This document shows positions 1 through 6,800 of a stretch of DNA of 11,817 bases, piece by piece. Source of the stretch: Evtepia sp. Its GTDB lineage: Bacteria; Bacillota; Clostridia; Oscillospirales; Oscillospiraceae. Position 1 is the first letter of the stretch. Each line of letters starts with the position of its first letter. The position numbers and the translations under genes are program-made. The stretch lies in contig JAHHRP010000051.1 of NCBI GenBank assembly GCA_020025735.1, positions 1-11,817 on the forward strand. Direction: 5' to 3'. The notes under the pieces were generated by a model that did not search any database, was not told the DNA's origin, and worked only from the letters and a program-made list of their open reading frames with translations.

Positions 1-42
1 TCGTTTACTTTTTAGCTTTAAAGGAATTTTTCTAAATTTCAT
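1..42 (-). CDS. possible 5' end of a further gene, cut by the window edge
   Basis: On the minus strand an ATG at 42-40 opens a frame that stays open to the window edge. It gives only 14 residues, with a very basic beginning (MKFRKIPLKLKSKR). A GGGA lies about 8 nt upstream, which would serve as a ribosome binding site. A basic N-terminus could be the n-region of a signal peptide, which would suit a third exported protein, but 14 codons cannot establish this in AT-rich DNA. An ATG at 49-47, closer to the GGGA, gives only four residues before a stop. Treat this as a candidate start only; the function is unknown. Confidence 0.22.
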   Translation of the reverse strand, partial: MKFRKIPLKLKSKR

Positions 43-101
43 CCTTCATTTCCCACAATCACACGCTGCTCTAAACAAATCTTTACGTCAGATATAAGAA
101 C

Positions 102-145
102 ATCCGCCCCCCTGCTCTTGACAAAAAGCAAGGGGACGGACGGAT
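102..145 (-). terminator. probable terminator hairpin after the second SLH gene
   Basis: Read on the minus strand, ATCCG (145-141) pairs with CGGAT (106-102). Inside this, CCCC and TGCT pair with GGGG and AGCA with small bulges, around a roughly 10-nt loop. The transcript then continues TTCTTATAT, a weak U-rich tract. It lies 66 nt beyond the stop codon of the SLH gene ending at 211. The stem is GC-rich but interrupted, and the U tract is poor, so efficiency is uncertain. Nothing else is clear in 43-210 apart from a 12-bp AT-rich palindrome at 188-199. Confidence 0.5.
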
Positions 146-210
146 AAAATCTCAGCATTCAGATGCCATCATTTAAACAAATTTTTGAAGATATATCTTG
201 CGTTTTATGT

Positions 211-3200
211 TCATAATGTCAATGTTCGGTGCAGCAAAACTGCCATTTCTGCCCGACTCAAGGCTCCCCAGGGATTGAGCCGATTGTTGGAGCTTCCATA
301 CAAAATCCCACGCTCCACCATGGCTGCCACCGCACCACGGGCAAAGCCAGAGACCTTCTCTCCGTCAGCATAAGCTGCAAGGGTTGCCTCACTGCCGTTG
401 CCAATGTACCACCCGGACGCTTGGAGTGTCCGCTGGAGAAAGACCATGGCTTCCTGCCGGGAAAGGGTGTTTTGGGGCCGGAAGGTACCATCCTCATAGC
501 CGTTGGTAATTCCCAACTCCTTAGCCGCAGCCACAGCGTCGGCATAGTAGCTGTCAGCGGGCACGTCCGGGAAGCTCCCCGACGTGGTGCCTTTCAGGCC
601 AAAGCCCCGTGCCAACATGACCATGAAATCACCCCGACGCATGGCACCAGCAGGCTGATAGCGGTCGCCCCCCATACCGGTGGTAATGTTGTTCTCATAG
701 AGATAGTCCACCGCACTGGTGGCCCAGGTGTGTTTCCCCATGTCGCTGAAATGCCAGCTGGTGGTGCTGGGTTGGAGCGTGATCTGCACGGTACCGGCAC
801 AGGTGCGCCCATTGCGGCCAGTTGCTACATAGGGGATACTTACAGTCCCTCGGGTATCTGCCTTGGGCACGAACGTCACGTCGGACAGGGCAGGGGACCC
901 ATTGAGTTGGTACGCCGTGGTGGGACGGACCTCAGACACATAGTGCAAGGGGGAGGTATACTGGTAGCACAACCGGCCCCAGGTGCTGCTGGGAGGTGTC
1001 AGTGTGACGGATGACACATCAGACACACCCTGCGCCTGACAAGCACGGCGGAAATCCTCTGGCTGCAAGCGCACGGGGAGGTAGGAAGTGGTATAGGAAA
1101 TGACGGAATCCTGATTTTCCTCCACGGTGATTTTCACTGTGCCAGAGAATTTCTTTCCGCCAGTGCTCCAGCCATCGAAGTAGACCGACAGGGTGCCCAG
1201 ATAGCCCGCTGGCACGAAAGCCACTTTATCCAGGCTGGGGGAACTGGTGCGGTAATAGCTGCGATCTGCACCGACTTTGCTTTCGTAGTTCCCGTCCCTG
1301 TAATTATAGTACAGGGTGCCCTGGCTGGAAGAGGGGAGTGTGAAACGGACATAACTCAAATCCTGCTCCGTCTCCTGCCGGCACAGGGTATTGAACGCCC
1401 CGCTGTTGAAGGTAACGCTCTGTCCCTGACGAACGGTATAATGCAAATCGGCAGCCGCGCTGTTGCGGTCCACCTGAACCTCCACGGTGCCAGTAAAGGA
1501 ACCATCTTTGGTATTCCATCCAGTGAAACTCATGGTCGCTGTGCCTGTAAAGCCACTGGCCGCAACGAAAGTAATCTTGTCCAGATTGGGCGAGCCAGAG
1601 AAGTAATACTTTTTCCCTGCGGTAACCTTTTCCCCAGCACTTTTGTTGCTGCTGTCATAATACAGGACCCCTTGATTTTCTGGCGGGAGGGTAAACTGAA
1701 CATACCGCAAATTGGCCCCAGTCAGGTCTTTGCTCAGGGTATTGAAGTCATCCCCATTAAAGGTGACCTTCCCCTGGCTGTTGGCATTGTAACGGATGTC
1801 TCCGGCACCAGAGGCCCGGACAGCGATCTCCACCTGGCCAGAGAAATTGTTGCCCTTGGTGTCCCAGCCGGTGAAGGGAATGACCGCGATGCCAGCCCCG
1901 CTGTCGGAGGCTGCAAAGGTGAGCTTGCTCAGGTTGGGGGAGCCGTTGGCGTAATAACTCTGGCTCCCGGTGACAGCACTGCCGGGCTTAGAGGCGCTGG
2001 TATAATCGAAGTACAGCTTGCCTTGGCTGGCGGCGGGAGAGGAGAACCGAACATAGTCCAACGTACCGCCGGTAAAGTCTCTGCAAAGTCTGACGAAATC
2101 CTCTTTATTGAGGGAGACCGTGCCGCCCTGGGAGACAGTATAGTTGATATCTCCGCTGGGTTTTTTGGGGCTGACCTGGACTTCCACCCGGCTGCGATAG
2201 GAAGCACCATTGACATCCACAGCGGTATAACTGAGGACCACCGTGCCATTGTATCCTGGGGCGGGGACGAAGTAGAGGTCAGAGAGGGAAGGGATGCCAT
2301 TGACCTGGAACGTATCTCCAGAGCGCACAGGGATGCCGGGGTTGGCAGGGGAGATGTAGTTGCGGTACAAAGATCCTCGGTTGCTGTCCGGCAGGGTAAA
2401 AACCACATGTTTCAGGTTGCGGCCGGTGGTGTTCAGGCAGACGATGTTGAAGTCATCGGCCTTGAACTGGAGAGGCACACCGTCGCTCACGGTGTAAACG
2501 ATATGGTCCACCTCTTCCACCTCTACCTGAATGGTGCCCTGGAAGAAGGAGAGCGGTCCGGCGTAACCGGTGTAGCTGATGGTCGCCGTGCCGCTGAACC
2601 CCGGCTGGGGAACGAAATAGACCTCAGAGAGGGTCTCCTGACCATGGGAGGGGTTCAGGTAGAAGGTATCAGAGGGCGCGATTCCCCGGCCGGTATCATC
2701 GTCGGAGCGGTACTGATAATACAAAGTCCCTTCTTTCGTTGCCACGGACACACCGGAAATATAGGTCAGGTCTTTCTCCAAAACATTTCTGCACTGGGTC
2801 TGTATCCTGTCAATCAGAGAGGAGAAATGCAGGGCTGTGCCAGGGCTTATGGGTTTGTTTGGCTTGATGACTGCCGCCGTGTTGGTTTTAACCACGATCT
2901 TGCAGGTAACTTCATAGCTAAATCCATCCACCTTGGCGGTGATGTTCGCCTCACCTTCTGCCAGCGCAAAGCAGTGACCACCTTCTGTAACACGCAGCAC
3001 ATCTGGCTTATCACTGCTCCAAGACACGCCGGGATCATTTCCAAGGCCATAGGTTATGTATTCCAAACGCGTCTTGTCCCCCACCTTCAACTCTGTGGGG
3101 GGATTTTTTAGTTCGATGCCCCGCACATTCACCTGGCAGGAGGATTCCCGCGTACCTACACGGGCATAAATTCGGGTGGTACCCGTTTTGATGCCCGTCA

Positions 3201-3801
3201 CCGTGCCGTCTTGATCGACTTTCGCCACGGACTCATCACCACTGCGCCAGGCAATTTCTCCTGTAGCAGTGCTGGGAGTGAAAATTACCTTCAGCTTTTC
3301 TGTCTTTTTTACATCCAGAACAACATCCGATGGGAACACCTTGATTTCCGTCACATCTGGCCGTGTCACCCTAACCTCACAGGTTGCAGTTCCCACCGCA
3401 GGTGTGGCAGATAGATTTGACGGAGCTGGCAGCGCTTTTTCTTTTACTGTAACGGTGATCGTCGCCATCCCTTCTCGTTCGGCTTTGATTTCAGCAATAT
3501 GATTTTGCGTATTGCTTTGCATTACAGAGACAATGTTTTCACTGGACCCACCTGTATTTTGTACCGTCCATTCATACTCTAAGTTTTTTGGATCTTTTCC
3601 CGATACCGTTGCAGTAAGCTCCGCACTTTCCCCGATCTCTAGGTCTACCTTCGTTTGGTCTAAGGTAACCGTCAACGCACCTCCTGGCGCCGCAGTTTCG
3701 TCATCCTGTTGGTCTACTGCAACGGCAGCAGGCACCAAAGAGCAAGTCATTGCCGTGGCCAGCAGAAACGCTGCGGCCCGTTTTCCTATTCTTTGTTTCA
3801 T
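211..3801 (-). CDS. exported Ig-like/tandem-repeat protein with three C-terminal SLH domains
   Basis: This 1196-residue cell-surface protein probably binds cell-wall polymer through its C-terminus. It starts with a signal peptide: basic MKQRIGKR, a hydrophobic core, and an AVA cleavage site near residue 28. Ig-like domains cover about 40-120, 148-227 (typical BIG_2 pattern, with SGDESVAKVDQDGTVTG) and 228-305. Six tandem repeats of 110-118 residues follow (about 322-1014). Three SLH domains complete it (about 1016-1070, 1076-1130, 1140-1196), with the motif variants RRGD, SRQE and SRAE. The ATG at 3801 is supported by AGGGGG about 6 nt upstream and by the signal peptide directly after it. It is 94 nt downstream of another SLH gene on the same strand, so co-expression is likely. 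SLH domains bind pyruvylated secondary cell-wall polymer in characterised proteins; a structural or adhesive role here is inferred. No enzyme motif is visible. Confidence 0.9.
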   Translation of the reverse strand: MKQRIGKRAAAFLLATAMTCSLVPAAVAVDQQDDETAAPGGALTVTLDQTKVDLEIGESAELTATVSGKDPKNLEYEWTVQNTGGSSENIVSVMQSNTQNHIAEIKAEREGMATITVTVKEKALPAPSNLSATPAVGTATCEVRVTRPDVTEIKVFPSDVVLDVKKTEKLKVIFTPSTATGEIAWRSGDESVAKVDQDGTVTGIKTGTTRIYARVGTRESSCQVNVRGIELKNPPTELKVGDKTRLEYITYGLGNDPGVSWSSDKPDVLRVTEGGHCFALAEGEANITAKVDGFSYEVTCKIVVKTNTAAVIKPNKPISPGTALHFSSLIDRIQTQCRNVLEKDLTYISGVSVATKEGTLYYQYRSDDDTGRGIAPSDTFYLNPSHGQETLSEVYFVPQPGFSGTATISYTGYAGPLSFFQGTIQVEVEEVDHIVYTVSDGVPLQFKADDFNIVCLNTTGRNLKHVVFTLPDSNRGSLYRNYISPANPGIPVRSGDTFQVNGIPSLSDLYFVPAPGYNGTVVLSYTAVDVNGASYRSRVEVQVSPKKPSGDINYTVSQGGTVSLNKEDFVRLCRDFTGGTLDYVRFSSPAASQGKLYFDYTSASKPGSAVTGSQSYYANGSPNLSKLTFAASDSGAGIAVIPFTGWDTKGNNFSGQVEIAVRASGAGDIRYNANSQGKVTFNGDDFNTLSKDLTGANLRYVQFTLPPENQGVLYYDSSNKSAGEKVTAGKKYYFSGSPNLDKITFVAASGFTGTATMSFTGWNTKDGSFTGTVEVQVDRNSAAADLHYTVRQGQSVTFNSGAFNTLCRQETEQDLSYVRFTLPSSSQGTLYYNYRDGNYESKVGADRSYYRTSSPSLDKVAFVPAGYLGTLSVYFDGWSTGGKKFSGTVKITVEENQDSVISYTTSYLPVRLQPEDFRRACQAQGVSDVSSVTLTPPSSTWGRLCYQYTSPLHYVSEVRPTTAYQLNGSPALSDVTFVPKADTRGTVSIPYVATGRNGRTCAGTVQITLQPSTTSWHFSDMGKHTWATSAVDYLYENNITTGMGGDRYQPAGAMRRGDFMVMLARGFGLKGTTSGSFPDVPADSYYADAVAAAKELGITNGYEDGTFRPQNTLSRQEAMVFLQRTLQASGWYIGNGSEATLAAYADGEKVSGFARGAVAAMVERGILYGSSNNRLNPWGALSRAEMAVLLHRTLTL
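760..2838 (-). repeat. six tandem ~115-residue protein repeats
   Basis: These are in-frame repeats within the SLH protein. Approximate units on the minus strand are 2838-2509, 2508-2152, 2151-1801, 1800-1450, 1449-1108 and 1107-760. Each has the same series of motifs. First comes a strand plus an acidic/DF helix start with one Cys (Ser in unit 4). Then comes L-x-Y-V-x-F-T-L-P, then a G-x-L-Y-Y-x-Y motif (GTLYYQY, GSLYRNY, GKLYFDY, GVLYYDS, GTLYYNY, GRLCYQY). Next is N-G-S-P-x-L-x-x-x-x-F-V-P, and finally G-F-x-G-T followed by a G-T-V-x-I-x-V end strand. The layout is like bacterial cadherin-like tandem domains, but that assignment is an inference. The units have diverged in DNA sequence, so this is an old duplication. 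Confidence 0.85.
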
Positions 3802-3836
3802 AAAAACCCCCTATCCGATCTGATTGTCCTACGGAC

Positions 3837-3867
3837 AGAGCGGCAGGCAGAAGCTGCCTGCCGCTCT
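3837..3867 (-). other. perfect 14-bp stem-loop between the two SLH genes
   Basis: AGAGCGGCAGGCAG (3837-3850) is exactly complementary to CTGCCTGCCGCTCT (3854-3867), with a 3-nt loop. It lies 28 nt past the stop of the upstream SLH gene (3896) and 35 nt before the ATG of the next (3801). In the direction of transcription (minus) it is followed by CTGTCCGTAGGAC, itself a small 4-bp inverted repeat, with no U tract. It is therefore not a standard intrinsic terminator. It may protect the 3' end of the upstream message, mark a processing point, or terminate partially. No promoter for the downstream gene is evident in 3802-3895. Confidence 0.8.
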
Positions 3868-3895
3868 AGTTTTACGAATTACTTACGGGTGTGGG

Positions 3896-6800
3896 TTATT
3901 GCCCGGAAATAATGACCCACTTCCCTCCACCGTTAAAGCCGCCACCAATTCCAGTTTTTTCTGCTTGGAATTGGAGCAGAATCGGCGCTCTACTACTGTT
4001 GCCTCTTACACCACTGACAAAACCATCTTTGAAGATAGTGATGGTCGCTCCATCTCTTGCACCCTTATAGTTCAGAACAAATGTGTTACTCTCTCCGGGT
4101 AACGGAGTTCCCACAGTCAACTGTTCAACATTACCCAGGATGTGTTGTTTAAAGGATACATATTTTTCGTCTTGATCATCTTGATCCACATTATAAACTG
4201 GCTTCAGGTCAGATGTTTCACCATTTGTTGGCAGATAATATAATATTTCATCGAAGAAGAAGGTGATGGTTCCAGAATACGTATCCTTTTTGTCGTTATG
4301 CGTAGGTCTCGGGCTTTCAATCTTCAGTTTCGGCGGAGTTGTCTTCGGCATAAAGACAGGATACACTCCCTTAAACGTATATTCGCCACCCAAGACATTT
4401 TTTGCTACTGCAAGGCAGTAGTAGTTGGATGCACTCTCTTTGTTCATTGCAGAAGAGAAATCCTTTGATTGCGCTTTTGATGTCAAATTATTGATGATAC
4501 CCGATGCAACCGGTTTTCCTGCTGCAGAACTACGGTCAATATATTCCCGTACCGTCTTTTTGGTTTCTTCCTTCGCATACATATCGAACACGGAAGAGAA
4601 CCCTTCTCTGCCACTATCTTGCAACGCATCTATTATTCTGTATTTGGGATCAGAATGCTCCTGTTGGTATTCATCCTTCTTATCTGGATCAACATGATTG
4701 AGCATAGATTCAAGGAAAATCGGCGGGAGATCTGCCGCTGAAAATAGTGCATAGTTCAGATCCGCGGTTTCATCTGAGCGGAAAGCTACACTCGGGCTGC
4801 TCTCTGTCAACGTAATAACCGGTGTTTTTACATCTCCCGTCTCAAAGCGATAGCAGTAGACAGGGGAGAACACAGAGGCTGTACCTTGGGTAACAAAGTA
4901 AGCAATATACGGTGTTGTTGGCTTCAGTCCTGTTACCTTCTCCAGCACAACAGACTGTCCCACAGATACGCTCCCAAATTTGACATCGGGGCTGGCAGCG
5001 TATTTGGTCTTTGCATTGACGATATCATTGTAGCCCGGTGTTGTTGCCACGATAAGATCCTCTGGTGTTGGGACATTGCCACTTTCAGGAAGCGTTTCCC
5101 AGTTCGCTGTTTCCCCATAATTTGTTGTCTTTTGGTTATCACTTACCTTTCCACCTACGGTGGTAATCGTATTTATGGGAGCAACAACATAATGAACCGT
5201 TCCCTGCCGATTGAGCATCAGATCCATATTGACCACAGAGTCTCCCGCTTTAAACGTAGGATACTTGTTGACAAACATCGGTGCAACTTTATCTTGGAAG
5301 GGAATCCGCAGCCCCAGGGTCTCAGGCTGACCAATGTTGGTTATGGCCTTGCCATTGCCCACAACTTCCTTCCAATTTGCTTCACTGACATCTGTCGCCA
5401 GCTGCTTCAGCCCGCTGTTCTCTCCGGCCACCACATTGATGTTCATGTTGACTGTGCCACTCCAATTCTGTCGCTCACTGTCTCCACGAATCTTTGTAAA
5501 CGAAACAGCGTATTCATACACTGTCCCTTCCTCCAACTCTTTCAAAGGATTAAACTTTTCCTTCTGCAAGAGATTCTGATTCATCGTCATACTGACCCCG
5601 GAAAACTGTCCGTTGGCCGGGACATGTGTGATCTGGGTTGAAGGACCCAGATCTGGGCTGGTATCCGCTTTCACCTGACTCCAATCACTCCACTCATTCG
5701 CTCCCTTAGAAGCCCGTGTCCACAAGGTGAATTCCACTGTGGTATCCGACCAAAGAATCATATCCCACTTCACGGAATCCGCCACGTTTTGTGTCGACAC
5801 CGGGTTCATGCGCCAATAACCATCCACAGGGATTTTCTTCCCAGTGGGATCAATCTCTATGGTGCTGTTGCCTGCCGAGGACAGGTTTACCTGAGCAAAC
5901 ACGGTTGTAAATTCATCCAGTCTTGTCACGCCCATGGGGTTTTGTCCTGAAGAGGTGTCTGCTATTCCGTCGATTTTGAAATAGTAGGTAGCACCACTTT
6001 TCAGGTTGAGCGCACTGGTCAATGGATCTTTACTGGTAGGGAGGGTAACCACCATCTTTCCATCTTCGATGGCCACTTTGGCAAAGCGATAGTCCACCGT
6101 CCAGTCTGGGTTGCTCTCGTCGTTCGACCGATCAACTACCTGTTTCTCAATGCCATTCACCATTTCATAGAGAATGATATTTTTCCGCAGAATCTCGGCC
6201 ATGCCTCTGCGTGCTTCCTCCTCACTGGGGTCGCTGTCCAATACTTTTTGATAGAGATCTGTGTATTTATTGAGCGTCTCTTTATCCATCACAGATTCAC
6301 TAAACACCAACCGAATATCTGTGTCAGGCAAGGGATGGGTGGGATCATTGCTGTTATACCGGGTGAACTCCTGTGTCACCGTCGGGCCACTTTGATCCAG
6401 CGTGTGAATGGTAATCTTCTTCACGATATCAGAGTAATTCCCCGCCTTGTCCTGGGCCACATAGTACAGGTCGTAGGACTTCTCCTTCTCCAACCCTGAG
6501 ACAGTGAACGTCACGTCCTTGTTCTCCGTCATGGCGACCTTTCCGTTTTTCAGCGCGTTCATTCCCGAGACCACTTGCAGCTTGGCATTGTCACTGCTCA
6601 GGTCCACAGTTCCATTGGGGTCGGTCCCTGCCAAAGGCTTCGGATAAGGCTCTCCCTCAGGCACAATGGCCCAGAAAAGGGTCCCATTCTCGTTGAGGTT
6701 GGCATATAGATCCACAGAGGTGGGCTGAAGTTTGTTGACCGTTGCCTCCACATTGAACTTGGGAGGGGTACGGTCCACGGTGGTGAAGGGGAGCTTCTTC

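Noticed and set aside
188..199. Perfect 12-bp palindrome AAGATATATCTT just after the SLH stop codon
   Set aside because: It is AT-only apart from two G/C pairs and has no loop or neighbouring U tract. It is easily due to chance in AT-rich DNA.
229..1014. Plus-strand open frame of 261 codons antisense to the SLH domains
   Set aside because: It is antisense to clear SLH coding sequence, is low in recognisable structure, and has no good ribosome binding site.
1441..3111. Long plus-strand open frame (556 codons) opposite the repeat region of the SLH gene
   Set aside because: It lies antisense to a well-supported gene with signal peptide, repeats and SLH domains. Its translation has no recognisable domain and arises from the GC-rich third positions of the true gene.
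4886..5641. Plus-strand open frame of 251 codons inside the large SLH gene
   Set aside because: It is a shadow of the minus-strand gene; the Cys/His/Arg-rich translation looks non-coding.
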